In this document: in pieces, positions 1 through 13,100 of the stretch
Layout of the letters: the number at the start of each line of letters is the position of its first letter
Position numbering within the stretch: position 1 is the first letter of the stretch
DNA from: Lotus japonicus
Lineage: Eukaryota; Streptophyta; Magnoliopsida; Fabales; Fabaceae
Length of the DNA: 64,000 nucleotides
NCBI RefSeq assembly: GCF_012489685.1
Contig: NC_080046.1
Span: forward strand, 66,045,984 to 66,109,983
Reading direction: 5' to 3'
The notes under the pieces: generated by a model
Databases searched by the model: none
What the model saw: the letters and a program-made list of their open reading frames with translations, nothing else
Told to the model about the DNA's origin: nothing
Position numbers and translations under genes: made by a program

Positions 1-281
1 GTAAGTCGGTGCCGGAAATTTAGTATTAAATATATTAAATTAATATATACTGGCAACAAGGTTACAAGTATCAAATATTACTTTAGGCACATTCAATGAT
101 ACTCTAAATATGTTATCTTTACATAACTTGGTTTAGGGACGAGTTTATACTTTTAAGTTTTATCAGAAAAGTTTAGCCCCATGCCGCATCAAGACAAGCC
201 GGTGTTTTATTCTTCTTTTAGTTTAAATAATTTTATTTTAGAATACAAACATTCAAAATAAAATTCTAATTACACTGTGGT

Positions 282-345
282 GTTGTGTAATGGTTAACTC
301 ATTTCGTTCATTAATCATGAGATTAGAGATTCGATCATCACCCTT
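282..345 (+). repeat. SINE-like (tRNA-derived) fragment
   Basis: A stretch with an A-box-like motif (TGTAATGGTTAAC) followed about 35 bp later by a B-box-like motif (GATTCGATCATC), the layout of the Pol III promoter of tRNA-derived SINEs. The copy is short and its ends are not defined. A hAT-type MITE lies immediately downstream. The motif match is loose, so the call is tentative. Confidence 0.3.
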
Positions 346-350
346 GAGAA

Positions 351-527
351 CAGTGGCAGAGCCAGCAATTTGATCTCACCGGGGCCAAGAACGAAAATAG
401 AACAACAGAGAAGAAGAAACAGTTGTGGGTTTTCAACAATACAAAAGCTTTTTTTTTTTTATAATAGATTTACAAAATCTTAGGTGTGGCCATGGCACAG
501 GCAGGCCACCCCCTGCCTCCGCCCCTG
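351..527. mobile_element. hAT-type MITE with 8-bp target duplication
   Basis: A 177-bp element with terminal inverted repeats: it begins CAGTGGCAGAGCCAG and ends CTGCCTCCGCCCCTG. It is flanked on both sides by the same 8 bp, CTTGAGAA (343-350 and 528-535). An 8-bp duplication with CAG...CTG ends is the hAT signature. There is no coding capacity, so mobilisation would have been in trans. The larger hAT element at 34582-40360 has related CAGTGACGGATCCAGG ends. Confidence 0.85.
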
Positions 528-535
528 CTTGAGAA

Positions 536-1380
536 TATCCTCGCTTATTTCACATATAGTGTAAACACTTGCATTAAGAGATTAGAGATTAGTCATTGCT
601 ATCAACGATAGATACTCTGATCTCCAAAAAATTCCGTATATATAAGAATGAAATTATAATCAAACAAAATTTTTATACAGCTATTTTTGAACTAATTTTT
701 TATACAACTATAGTCAAAATAATATAACTTCTTTTTGTAAAAAACAGTTAGTACTTAGTACAAAAGGATTATTATTATTTTTTTGGTTGAAAGAATTTTA
801 TATTTTAAGATTTAAAAAAATGGGCCCTAAATTATTATAATGTCATGATATTTTCTCTTCATCGAAATGGCAACGGCCCGGCCCATGAGAGACGGTGACC
901 GTTTTTAATTTGATCCATATGAACTTGTGGCTTTAACAACAAAAAAGAGTTTCCATGAGGAAAAAAAACTTGTGACTATTACAAATGAGTTTAATAATTA
1001 CGCACTCATAATAAAGTTGTACACTTTGAAAAAAATAAATTGCACATTGATCTAATTATAACTTTATAAGTATTCAGTTTGTTTCCATCAAAAAAAAATA
1101 TTCAGTTTGTGAAAACATTCAATTTTATTTAGTGGGATTTTTTTTCTTACAATGTACTCCATCGAAAGCAATCATACGGAAATAACCACATCATCATCAT
1201 GAGATTAGTGATTAACTCTTTTAGTAGATGTTTTTCTATTCACAACACTCAAACTCGAAATTTTTCTTAAGGAAAATCAAACACGTGTAACTTAAACAAA
1301 ACACTCGTTGGTAATTACTATTAGTAAAAGTTTGTAAGTTCAAAATTAAAAAGAATCAGGGAGTTTAACAAAAAAATTAT
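536..1380. other. AT-rich intergenic stretch, nothing recognised
   Basis: AT-rich DNA with many short A and T runs. I see no convincing exon, structural RNA or complete element on either strand. Confidence 0.6.
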
Positions 1381-1384
1381 AAGT

Positions 1385-1480
1385 GCTCGAATGATAACTC
1401 AAGTGGTAAGAGTTATGTGATATATGGGATCAATTCCTGAATTGTAGAATTCATTTTTTGAAGTAAAAAAAACAAAAAAT
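1385..1480 (+). repeat. SINE-like (tRNA-derived) fragment
   Basis: Contains the A-box-like TAACTCAAGTGG and, about 30 bp further on, a B-box-like GGATCAATTCCTG, followed by a T-rich then A-rich tail. That order is typical of plant tRNA-derived SINEs. No target duplication was identified. Confidence 0.45.
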
Positions 1481-2555
1481 TATAAAGAATTAGGTACGTC
1501 TTATAAATTGAGAGGGAGTAATATTTTAATGGATCATATCTATTAGCTAAAAAAACCCTCGCTTATAAAAAAAAACTAAAAAACCCTCTTTTAAAGTTCA
1601 CTTCCGCCATTTCAAAAAAATAATCACAACTTGTACCACACCCACCTTATCCACAAAGCCATGCCCTCCATAACCTTTGACTTTCTTCCCCCACACAGCC
1701 AAATTTCCATTTTCCACTTATCATTTTCTTTTATTTTACATAATTTCTTCGTTTTTTTAATTAAACACATAATTTCTAAGTGTAAGTTCGCAATTGTTTA
1801 GACTTTATCCTTAATTTGTTGTATATATTGCATGTCCTCTGCGTATTACTACTATGTTGTTGTCTCTGAGATCGTTCACACAAGAACAGCATCAATAAAA
1901 TACGCCGCTGTGGACCTTTTTGTTGAATATTATTTGTAAAATTAAGTTGTATATATATTGTTGAAATTAATAATTCAACGATCGAAAGTCAGAGCATTCA
2001 CATGATCCATTAATCATATTCTTGTACACTGCATATATAGTGCCTGCCTGCATGGCTAGTGGTAGCATAAATAATGGAAAAAAAAATCCATATGATGCTG
2101 ATTTATTGGTTCTTATATACAGGTTGTCTATTTAATAGCAATCGCTCTCAAAAGTCCTTGTTCTCTCAATGCAAATCCAGATCCAAAAGGACAGTAAGAA
2201 ATTAGAGGTAGATTGATACCGATTGCTGAAGAAAGAAAATATTAGAAGACTACAAATGATGAGTGAAGTGATATTTGTACTAGCTAGGTAAATACGTACA
2301 CTAGGATTTATTTGATTAAAAATCTACTATTATATATTTTTCTTAGAATTTTTATATACTACTACTATATATATACTATATTTTATGACAAAATGTGTTG
2401 ACATAGTTTTTTTAACACTTATATATCTAACCGTACGTGTGAAGGTATTTTTAGTGAATTTACTTTTCTTAAAAAATAAATCAACCATCATTTTGAATTG
2501 TAAAAATTAGAACAAGGTTAATATGTGATATGACTATATATAAAGGTCTGTTTGG
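1481..2555. other. Intergenic, nothing recognised
   Basis: AT-rich sequence with no open frame of useful length, no recognisable splice-bounded exon and no terminal inverted repeats that I can pair. Confidence 0.55.
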
Positions 2556-2559
2556 TGGT

Positions 2560-3535
2560 CAGGATATGATATGATATGACAGGATAATAATCATATCATG
2601 TTGTTATCTGTTGTTTGTACTTTATTGCACCAGCAGGATATGATAACACTATCTTGTCTCTTATCCTATCTTATCAATCATGTGTAAAAGTTATCCTGAG
2701 GGGGGAGTTAGGATAGAACATGATAGGATACTAGTTATATATTTTATTTCAGTATTCTAACTCCAAATTAATTTATTTTAATATTATATAATTTATAATA
2801 ATATTAATTATTAAATATTAAATATTAATTTAACTAAATTAAAAAATAAAAAAAATAATTATTCATAAATAGTAAAATAGACTACTCACTTACAAATATT
2901 AATTTATTAATATTAATACACTAATTTATTATTTTCATCTCCTATTATTCAAAAATTATTTATCTACTTATATAATAATTTAAATATAAATTAATTTTAA
3001 AATAATAATATTATTAATTTAGTTAATTTTTCTTATTTATCGCGTGTCACAATTAAGTGAAACCAATTGGATAAAATATTGATTTTTTAATAGTAATAGA
3101 CTAATTTTCTATTTTCATCTCCTATTATAATTTAAATATAAAGTACTTTTGAAATAATAATATTCTTAATTTAGTTAACTTTTATTGTTAATTATCACGT
3201 GTCACAACTAAGTGAAAACCAATTGGTTAATTGCATAATTTTATTTAAAATATAGGCTATCTTCCAAATAATAAAATAGGCTAATTAATAAAATTTTAGT
3301 TATTTTAAAATAGACTCATTCATGAAAATGTATAAAAAATTAAATTTAATAGAATGATCAATTTTTAAATGTATTTTTTATTCGACTATAAATTTGATTC
3401 ATTTTTCCTTTATCATATCTTGTCCTTATCATGTGCACCTCAAACACAGGATAGGATAAGAGTCTATCCTGCTCTTATCATATCTGTTGTTATCTTGTTC
3501 ACATATCATATCCTATCATATCCTATCCTGTAGCT
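2560..3535. mobile_element. AT-rich foldback element with TATCCT-rich inverted ends
   Basis: About 980 bp bounded by arrays of one short motif in opposite orientation. The left end is rich in GGATATGATATGAT and GGATAA; the right end carries the complement, TATCATATCCTATC. Both ends extend some 100 bp as imperfect inverted repeats. The interior is almost pure A/T and has no open frame. A non-autonomous DNA transposon or large MITE is the best reading. I could not find a convincing target duplication, so limits and superfamily are uncertain. Confidence 0.6.
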
Positions 3536-4168
3536 ACTAATGATAACAAAGTATACGAATAAAAAGCTATAATATTGAAGGTATTTTTATTAAAAGGCAT
3601 ACAATTTTAAACCAAAAATAAAAAATAGAATGCAAATTTCTTTTGTTCGGATATGAGACTGTCTTGATTCAGCATTACACATCTTACCGTCACAAAAGTC
3701 ATAAAACGTTGAAGAAGTTTTTTATGACAAAGTTTATAGAAAATCTCGTCCTTACTTATTTATTAATTTATTTCTTCTTCTTTTTTAAATCACCATGCTA
3801 TGCGATTTTTTAATAATTTTTTGCAAGCGAGATGAGGACTGGTTACGATTGATCATTGTGAAAGTTTGTCCACACTCCATGACTAGTGGAGGAAAGATCG
3901 AGCACATGCTGACGAACAGATGCAACTGATTAAGAAAATTCTGCATATACATTAATCAAGGATCATCTATTTAATTATAATTAATTAACATTGTCTTGAT
4001 TAAGAGTATATTCTACATATATTAATTTAAGAGTAGCTAGCATGATGCAATTGATGTGCGGGTGATTGTTCACTAATAGCAGTAATTTAATTACGTACGC
4101 TTAACACTTGTAAGATATGTTATATGTATTTTAATCAGAATAATTTAATTATTTTATCAAAATACTTA
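3536..4168. other. Intergenic, nothing recognised
   Basis: No gene, RNA or bounded repeat supported here. A short inverted sequence around 3960-4030 is probably chance in such AT-rich DNA. Confidence 0.5.
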
Positions 4169-4170
4169 AT

Positions 4171-4767
4171 ACTCCGTTCCTATATATAAGTCTCAAATAA
4201 CTAATTCTCTTAGATAAAGAAAAGTAGTTACTAGTAATAAATTTGTAAAAAAATGATTTACTTTCCTAGATTACCCTTATTTACTTTCCTATGATTTTCT
4301 CTCTCCAAGTTAATACTTCTAAAGTTTATCATCTCTTTCATATTAAATATGAGGGTGAACTTTGAAAAAATTATTTAATGCTTCCTAGATACTCCCTCCG
4401 GTCCTATTTATAAGAAAAAAAAAAATTCACATAGTTTAAGAAATGTAGTTAAACTAGATAAAATGCATTAAATTTGTCTTAAATCAAAATAAACTTTTAA
4501 AATTACCCTTTGTTTTTAGTGTTGGAAAGTGGGAAAGAGAGAAAATAATTAATGAGACACATTTTACAAGTTAGAATTAATAAGGGCATCATTGGAAAAA
4601 ATTAATTAATATAGCTCAAACTTTCATTTGGTTCTTATAAAAAGGACCAAGATTTTTCTTCTCTTTCATGCTTATAAATAGGACCGGATGGAGTATTAGA
4701 AAGTGACTTATATTTTGTAACAAATTTTTTTCAAAAAATGTGACTTATAATAGGGAACGGAGGGAGT
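4171..4767. mobile_element. Stowaway-type MITE (outer), interrupted by a second MITE
   Basis: Starts ACTCCGTTCCTATATATAAG and ends TTATAGGGAACGGAGGGAG-like sequence next to TA, the classic Stowaway (Tc1/mariner) end. Two sister copies in the window (5959-6255, inverted, and 61844-62140) are continuous at the point where this one is split, which proves the insertion. Without the insert the element is about 295 bp. Confidence 0.85.
4392..4693. mobile_element. Stowaway-type MITE (inner), nested in another MITE
   Basis: A 302-bp element beginning CTCCCTCCGGTCCTATTTAT and ending ATAAATAGGACCGGATGGAG, with near-perfect terminal inverted repeats. It is flanked by TA at 4390-4391 and 4694-4695. Sister copies of the host MITE show a single TA at that site, so the target duplication is directly visible. 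It belongs to a different subfamily from its host. Confidence 0.88.
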
Positions 4768-4849
4768 ATAATATAATTAATTATTTTCATAAGATATGTG
4801 TATTACCCAATAAGCTAAAAGACATTTTTTTATAGACAAATATTATTTG

Positions 4850-4965
4850 TTAGTAAATAGTCAATCTCTCCTTGGGGTTCGAACTCATAACCTTTCGTCT
4901 TTCATCTCATCTAACTCTTATGTCTCATAGCTTTAACCACTTGAATTAATTTTTAGGAACGCCAA
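4850..4965 (-). repeat. SINE-like (tRNA-derived) fragment
   Basis: Read on the minus strand: an A-box-like TTCAAGTGGTTAAAGC, then about 40 bp later a B-box GAGTTCGAACCCC, a close match to the GGTTCGANNCC consensus. This is the tRNA-like head of a SINE. The tail and target duplication are not clear. Confidence 0.5.
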
Positions 4966-5048
4966 AAGTCATATAATATGAGATGGAAGACCTACTTATT
5001 CACACAATTGAATTAAGAAAAATCTAAGTTCACACAACTTATCATATA

Positions 5049-5324
5049 CTCCCTCCGTCCCTAATTATAAACTAACATTGAGACTTTTTTTGTGTCACTA
5101 AATATAAGCTAACCTTGCAAAAGTTAATATTTCTTTCCATATTCACCCTTGCATTTATTGGTAGTGGAGCACCACCATTAGTAGTACAATGATGAAAAAG
5201 TGTTATCATAAATAGGGGTAAACATAGAAAGTTGTACATTTTTTTTGAAAACCAATGCATCAATTAAGGCTTTCTTAATAAGTGTGATTTTTACAACTTT
5301 AGCTTATAATTAGGGATGGAGGAG
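5049..5324. mobile_element. Stowaway-type MITE
   Basis: A 276-bp element with ends CTCCCTCCGTCCCTAATTAT and ATAATTAGGGATGGAGGAG as inverted repeats, flanked by TA dinucleotides (5047-5048 and 5325-5326). No coding capacity; the one open frame across it is chance. Confidence 0.82.
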
Positions 5325-5958
5325 TATTCTACTATTCTAGATTTAACTATACGTACGAGTGATTCTTTAGCACTCATGTCTAAAAGTGAGTATATAGTGA
5401 TCTCTGCAACATGTTATTCCTGTCCAATAGCTATCTACTGCTCTACCCATGAGTGAGAGGTCTTTGTTTAGCCCTCTTCGATATACATGTCACTAACATT
5501 CTAGAGAAAAAAACCTATTTTATTAAGTGGCACACATAACAACAATCTTTGGTAGGAGATAGGATTACATTCTTCCCCGGTGGCGAGTTTCTCTTCACCG
5601 AACGCAAGTTTATGGCTTGCTGCATTCTCGAAAGTCAAAAGTTGTCGCTCCATTGAAACTGTGGGAGAAAGAATGCAACTCACGCATTTACATGTGCCCA
5701 CAGTACAGAGATATAACCCAACTGGTCACTACAGACCAAATTAATGGTCTACACCTCTTTAATTAGTTGTATTGATTGCATCCACAATGAATATAATCCT
5801 AATTTTTAAATCCTTCAATAGTAATTATTTCTCAAAATGAAATGTGTAGCTGGCTCACTTCGGACGCTACATTGATGGATTCGCCAATTTTGTCATTGGA
5901 TTAATAATGAACACAATGTAGTAAAAAATAATATGTGTAGAAACTAGAGTAAATTATA

Positions 5959-6255
5959 CTTCTTCCGTTCCCTATTATAAGTCACATTTTTTGAAAAAAT
6001 TTTGTTGTAAAATATAAGTCACTTTCTAATATATAGGAAGCATTAAATAATTTTTTCCAAGTTCACCCTCATATTTAATATGAAAGAGATGATAAACTTT
6101 AGAAGTATTAACTTAGAGAGAGAAAATCATAGGAAAGTAAATAAGGGTAATCTAGGAAAGTAAATCATTTCTTTTTACAAATTTATTACTAGTAACTACT
6201 TTTCTTAATCTAAGAGAATTAGTTATTTGTGAATTATATATTGGAACGGAGGGAG
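5959..6255. mobile_element. Stowaway-type MITE, inverted sister of 61844-62140
   Basis: A 297-bp element flanked by TA at 5957-5958 and 6256-6257, with CTTCTTCCGTTCCCTATTAT and AACGGAGGGAG ends. It aligns over its length, in reverse orientation, with the outer MITE at 4171 and with 61844-62140. It is uninterrupted, so it serves as the empty-site control for the nested insertion at 4392-4693. Confidence 0.85.
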
Positions 6256-6257
6256 TA

Positions 6258-7076
6258 TATAACCAACAAGTTCTAATATAATTGGTAGAAAGTTCAGCTC
6301 TTTAACTATGTAGTCTAATTTAAAATTTAATTTGAGGGGTGAATATAAAAAGCTAGATTTGTTAGAAAATACATGATCACTTAATGTAAAGATGTAGCTC
6401 ATAACATAACAATAACTAATCTCATAGATTAATAACAAAATGTGTTTCATTCTTACAAGTCAGATTGAACTCATACTCTCAAGGTTAAAGTCTGAAGTGA
6501 ACAACTACCCTGTCATGACTTGTGATATACTTTTTTGGTTAAAAATGGTAGAACATAGAGAATACTTTTATAAACTAATGGATGAGACATCAGTAACATA
6601 CTGAGGAGACTAGTGAAGTCCTACTTTTAGATAGGAGTGCAAAAGATCTACTTGAGAAATGAGCGCTGAAAAATCTACTTGAAGAAGGTTGCCGACCAAC
6701 TAAAATTTTATTAGACTTAGATATTCGAACCCTCAATGTGGAAGCAAGAGTTAAATCCAACACAACTTGTCACTAGTTGTGCCACCAAGTTGGCATGCAT
6801 GTGTTGTGATATATCAACAATGATATATACACACCTTATTTTCTAAACACTTAATTTCCACTCATTTTTATTTTTATCTCTCTCCTCTTACTATTTATCA
6901 CATCTCATACTTTCTCTCTCATACTTTTTCTTTTTTTCCCATCTCTCTCCTTCTCCACCTCTCTCCACCTCATATTAGAAGTGTGAACATAATATTATTC
7001 GTCATCTAAAACAAAAGGACAAAGTGTACATTACTAAATTTAAAATTGTAACACCACTCACATAAACAATGAATAT
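6258..7076. other. Upstream region of the OPT gene
   Basis: Intergenic DNA. Around 6715-6800 there is a GAGGGTTCGAATATC B-box-like motif on the minus strand, possibly another SINE remnant. A CT-rich tract at 6875-6970 lies about 200 bp before the OPT start and could be 5' leader or core promoter; plant leaders are often CT-rich. No definite TATA box was assigned. Confidence 0.4.
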
Positions 7077-7169
7077 ATGAAGCTCATCATTCCCCTTAAT
7101 CATGATCCTGCACAAGTGAAGTCCTCCAAAATTGAATGTAACGAAAAACAGCTCAACCAAGAAACCACC

Positions 7170-10100
7170 ATGAACTCCGACACAGAGAAGCAAACCACGG
7201 CGGCCACAGACGTAGACATAGACGAAGATGAACTATCTCCCGTGGAAGAAGTCCGTCTAACCGTAACAAACACCGACGACCCGACCCAACCCGTATGGAC
7301 ATTCCGGATGTGGTTCCTGGGTCTACTCTCATGCTCCCTCTTGTCCTTCCTCAACCAGTTCTTCGCTTACCGCACAGAGCCACTCATCATAACACTCATC
7401 ACCGTTCAAGTCGCCACCCTCCCAATGGGCCATTTCATGGCGACGGTGCTTCCAAAAACGAAGTTCAGGGTCGGGTCGAAAGTGCTGTCGTTCAACCCGG
7501 GTCCGTTTAACATGAAGGAGCACGTTCTGATAACTATATTCGCCAATGCCGGAAGCGCATTCGGATCCGGGTCGCCGTATGCGGTGGGGATTGTGAATAT
7601 AATAAAAGCATTTTATGGACGCAGTATCTCCTTTCATGCTGCTTGGCTTCTCATCATTACCACTCAGGTAACTTAGTGAGGTTAATCATTATTCTTTTTT
7701 TTTTCTTGATTTTTTTATTTGAAAAGTATATACTAAAATTTATCTATTTACCTTTTTTTCCCTTTTGATTGGTGTTTCCTCGTATTATATATTTTACTTG
7801 AACTTGTTCCTTCTTCCTTCTTCCTTCCCTTTCTTTTGCAGAACGATGCCTTGAAATCCCATTAATTCCACCATAAATGGAGTGATACAATATATTCTAA
7901 TATAGAACTAGATATAATTTATCCTAATTGTTGAGGTGTTGTATGGGTTGTTAATAATTACTACATAATAATTATGTGTGTATTATTATTGTCAAACCAC
8001 TAATTATCTCAAAAGTTTAAGCTGTTAGGTAACGATTGAATGAACGGTTTTATATTTTTTATAACACGCCACCTCATGCAAAAAACCTTTGGACTTGAAG
8101 TGTGAATAATGCACATGCTCACTTACTAGAATCGAACTCTAGACTGCTAAGTTATATATGTTCTAAACTTCTAATACTATGTCAAATAATCAATTATCTC
8201 AAAAACTTAAGTTGTTGGATAACGACTAAATGAACAATTTTATATTATATTCTAATAATTATACTCATTTTATATTATTTTAAGAGATTTTGTTTGGTAT
8301 ATAAATTTTAAGATAAGGGAATACATCCCTGCAAGATAGTGTATTACTACATTTAACCAACACTTTGAGGACATTTAAGAGAAAAATATATATGAGTGAC
8401 CTAAAATAATAAACAAGTTTATTAATATTAGGTCTAAAACCATTTTGCAGTTTAATTCAACTATTCACACCTTAAAAAAAAACTATTCACAAATTGTGAC
8501 GTGAATTATTAGAAATAATAATGGAAATTATTTGTCTCTTGTTCAACAATTTTTTTTTTTTGAAATAATTAGTTTATGATATAATATCAGATCCTCAATG
8601 GGCAAACAGTTTAAACTCTAGAATTCGATTATCGCTACTTGTTCCTTGATTGACATGAATTATGTGTTTGCTTGCAGGTACTAGGATATGGATGGGCAGG
8701 GTTGCTGAGGAAGTACGTGGTGGAACCAGCCCATATGTGGTGGCCCAGCACTCTCGTCCAGGTCTCTCTTTTCCGGTATGTATGCCATAATGCCAATCAA
8801 AACGAGTCCCTCTTTAATCAAATCATATATGTACCATTTAGTATTTACTTTTTAATAGAATACTCTTGGCTTATAGAACTGCGATTAGGATGAACTATGA
8901 AACATGCATTAAGAGAGAACAAAATAACAATTGGGTTTCGTAGAATTTAATTTGTGGAAATCACATGTCTTGTTTTATTTTCACACAACTTGATCTTATT
9001 ATAAAAGGGGTTGTCTTTTGTCTAAGTCATTGATTTCTAAGTTGAACTTATCCTGCACTGTATCATGCATTATTTAACGTGTAGTACGTATGAAATGGAG
9101 AAAATTGCACTATTATATTGAGATCATTTTCTTAGGCATAAATTGAGGAGGGAGATATGATGGATCGATGAAGATAATGCTTGAGTATATTGGTGGGAAA
9201 TAATGACACTGAGCTGGCCCAGCTGTGCCATAAAAGATTCATGTCAGATTCCACACAAAAAATTCAGATTCACACAGTTGACTTTTAGTAAAAGAAAAAA
9301 ACAGTGTTGACTTGGTACACGGTTAACGTCCGTGTCAAGCATTTATTAAGCTTGATTCGGTTCGGTTCAAATCTATGGTCCTTGAATTAGCGTCACAAAC
9401 CACAATTACTCTCTCCTTTCACTTATATTCAATATTTCAATTCTCTTAGAGTAATTAGAAAATATGAAAGTAGATTTATAAAGAAATATTTAATACATCC
9501 TAGATATTATAAAGGGACTATACTTGAATGCATGGAGGAAAATTTGAGAAGTAATGTAGATTCATGCGTTGAAGTCAACTTATATATCAAAATTTTGTTT
9601 CTTCAATGTTAAACTCAACTTGATCATGCATTAAAATACGTGAAATCATATTTAGTTAACTCTAACGTTAAGCTAAACATGCACACAATCATTTTTATTT
9701 AGCGTAGTTTTGATTCACATAATTTTTTTACTGTAAATCCAAACATGTAATTTGATTTGACCAACAACCCGGAAAAATTGCTTGTGATTAGGAAGACTTG
9801 TTTCTACATAAATGAGGAGAATAAAGAGAAATTTTCACTTTTAATTATTTCTATTATCTATCTAAACAATAGATAAAAAACCCACTCATTTTCTATTATC
9901 TTGATCGATTTTATTTTTATCCATTTCTTACTCTCTCATGATATACTAGCATTTTTATTTTTCTTGACTTGGATTCTGGCTATTTACCAAAAAACTGTTC
10001 GTCTGGTATGCAGAGCATTGCACGAGAAAGAAGACCGCAAACTCTCAAGAGCAAAGTTTTTCACCATTGCACTAGTTTGCAGCTTCTCATGGTACGTGAT

Positions 10101-13100
10101 CCCTGGATACTTCTTTACAACGCTAACAAGCATCTCATGGGTCTGTTGGGTCTTCTCCAAATCAGTCACAGCTCAACAACTCGGTTCAGGTTTGAGAGGT
10201 TTGGGACTCGGAGCAATCACACTGGACTGGACTGCTGTTGCTTCATTCTTGTTCAGTCCTCTTGTCTCACCATTCTTTGCCATTGTCAATGTTTTTGTGG
10301 GATATGTAGTCATAGTCTATGCTGTGATTCCTATTGCATATTGGGGTTTGAATGTGTATCAAGCAGATAGGTTTCCTATTTTCTCCTCACACTTGTTTAC
10401 CTCTGAAGGTCAAAAGTATAATATATCTAATATTGTCAATGACAAGTTTGAGTTGGATGTTGAAAAGTATACCCAGCAAGGTAGAATTCATCTCAGTGTG
10501 TTTTTCTCTCTTACTTATGGGTTTGGATTTGCCACCATAGCTTCCACTCTTACTCATGTTGCCTGCTTCTATGGAAGGTAATGCTACTCAAATTGTTCAA
10601 CAGTTTTGTTTAATTTCTTAGTATAGCCCTTGTTTGGAAGAGCTTATTTGAGTTTATCGTATATCATAAGCGTTTATGCAAGTGTTTCTGAGAGCTTCTC
10701 ACAGTAGCTTATGACCTAGCTGTTTTGAGGTTATTTTCTTAAGTTGCTGGCAAATGAATAAGCGCTAATGTGATACCATAATCACTTCATTAAGGTGTTA
10801 TTGAGTTTGAAAATTCTGGAACAAAAAGAAGATTCCTAAATCTGGGATGTAATGTAATATTGAGTTTGAAAATTTTGGAACAAACATATACAACAGTATG
10901 TTCTCAAATCTATATTGCTTTTGTTGACAGAAGTTAATTTAATTTATATGATTCAAAAGTACTCTGTAGTTGCATATTGTACAAACTAATGAATATCTGC
11001 ATTATAGTTCTCAGAATTCTAGAAAATTTACTTATGTAGGCTAGAGGTTTAGAAATTTTATGCTTTAAAGAATAACTTGGGTACATATTGTATTAAAAGG
11101 ATGGATTGGATTAAAACATTTGTGATGATTTTCTAAAACTTTCAAGAGTTCATGTTCAATGTCTAAAACATTTTTAATGAGCTAGCAGCTATATCATTGA
11201 AAAAAATGCTATGTTTTGATTGATGTATAACTAAATATGTAGGGAGATTATGGAGCGCTACCGTGCTTCTTCCAAAGGAAGAGAAGATATCCACACAAAA
11301 TTGATGAAAAGATACGAAGACATACCTTCTTGGTGGTTTTATGCATTGCTGGTTGCGACGCTTGCAATTTCTCTTGTGCTATGCATCTTTCTAAATGACC
11401 AGATTCAGATGCCATGGTGGGGACTTCTCTTTGCTGGAGCACTAGCTTTTGTGTTTACCCTCCCCATTAGCATCATAACAGCCACCACAAACCAGGTTAA
11501 TATCATGAAACTTTTGCACCCTTTTATGTGAAAACTGAAAAAACAAGCATTGGCCAAGTCTCCCTTGTGCTATAACTAACTTTTATTTGAAAGAAACAGG
11601 GGTGACAAAGATGAAGCTCATAGAGAATTGGTCAAAGGAGTTCTAACTATTTCAAATCCAATTGCTTCAAAAACTTAAAAGTCCTAAACTGTTAGATGAA
11701 GACATAATTGATTCAATATCTAATATTTATCTACAAAATGAAATGGAGATACATACATTATACTCTCATAATTCTCTGAATTGGCATGAACTAGTTAGAA
11801 ATAGAAACTTTATCTTTTTTGGATCGAGATCTGTCCCCAAATGATCTCATTTCTTGTCTCAAACAATGAAATTATACCATGTCAATTAAAATATATACAT
11901 ATGACATTTATAACCTTATATAGGTGGTTTTTAATTGACATGACATAATCTTATTGATGAGACATGGAATGAAACACCATTTCGGACAAAGGATCTTGAA
12001 CTGTCTTTTCACATGTCTTATGATAAACTAAATACTGATATTTTTTAAATAATGCTCAATTTGAAATGCTTTATCAATGACCACTTCTGAATCTAAGAGC
12101 AGTTTATGATCAGATGATGCTATTATGTTTGTATCTTGTGTTATATGTAACTTTAGCTGGATAGTCTTCTTCTGATTTTGCTCTTAACTGGATAACAAAA
12201 ACTGAAGTTTTGGCTGCTTCTCTCTGATGCTCTGTCTGCAGACACCCGGATTGAATATCATCACGGAGTATGTCTTCGGTCTAATATACCCTGGAAGACC
12301 AATAGCAAATGTATGCTTCAAAACCTATGGTTACATCAGCATGGCGCAGGCTGTCTCCTTCCTCAGTGATTTCAAGCTTGGACACTACATGAAAATCCCT
12401 CCAAGATCAATGTTCTTAGTTCAGGTATATTCTCAGAGGAAAATTCCACTCTTCCCTAATATTATGTTGAGTTTATATCCCACCTGATAATTATTTACTT
12501 ACCAATTACCATGATCATATGAAGAAAAACAAAACTAATACCTAATTTAGGCACAATTATGATACCTTACATGCTGATATTACATTTCTTCTATAGTTTC
12601 TGATGCATTCAATTTGTTCATACATGTGTATAGTTCATAGGCACAGTGCTTGCTGGAACGATCAATATTGGGGTAGCATGGTGGTTACTGAATTCTATTG
12701 ATAATATATGTCACGACGAAATCCTTCCCCCAGGAAGTCCCTGGACATGTCCTGGTGATCGCGTGTTCTTTGATGCATCAGTCATTTGGGGACTGGTAGG
12801 ACCATTGAAGATCTTTGGTTCTCAAGGAAACTACCATGCAATGAACTGGTTTTTCCTTGGAGGTGCAATAGGCCCTATACTTGTTTGGTTACTGCACAAA
12901 GCATTTCCTAAACAATCATGGATTCCCTTAATCAACCTTCCAGTTCTGCTAGGAGCAACTGGAATGATGCCACCAGCAACACCATTGAACTACAATTCAT
13001 GGATTTTCGTCGGAACAATTTTCAACTTCTTCATCTTCCGTTACAGGAAGAAGTGGTGGCAGAGGTACAACTATGTTCTGTCAGCAGCACTGGATACTGG

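Noticed and set aside
5072..5263. 63-residue frame on the minus strand
   Set aside because: Falls entirely within a Stowaway MITE and has no coding features.
7077..7169. Upstream in-frame ATG extending the OPT protein by 31 residues
   Set aside because: Weak start context, residues untypical for OPT N-termini, and a much better ACCACCATG start follows at 7170.
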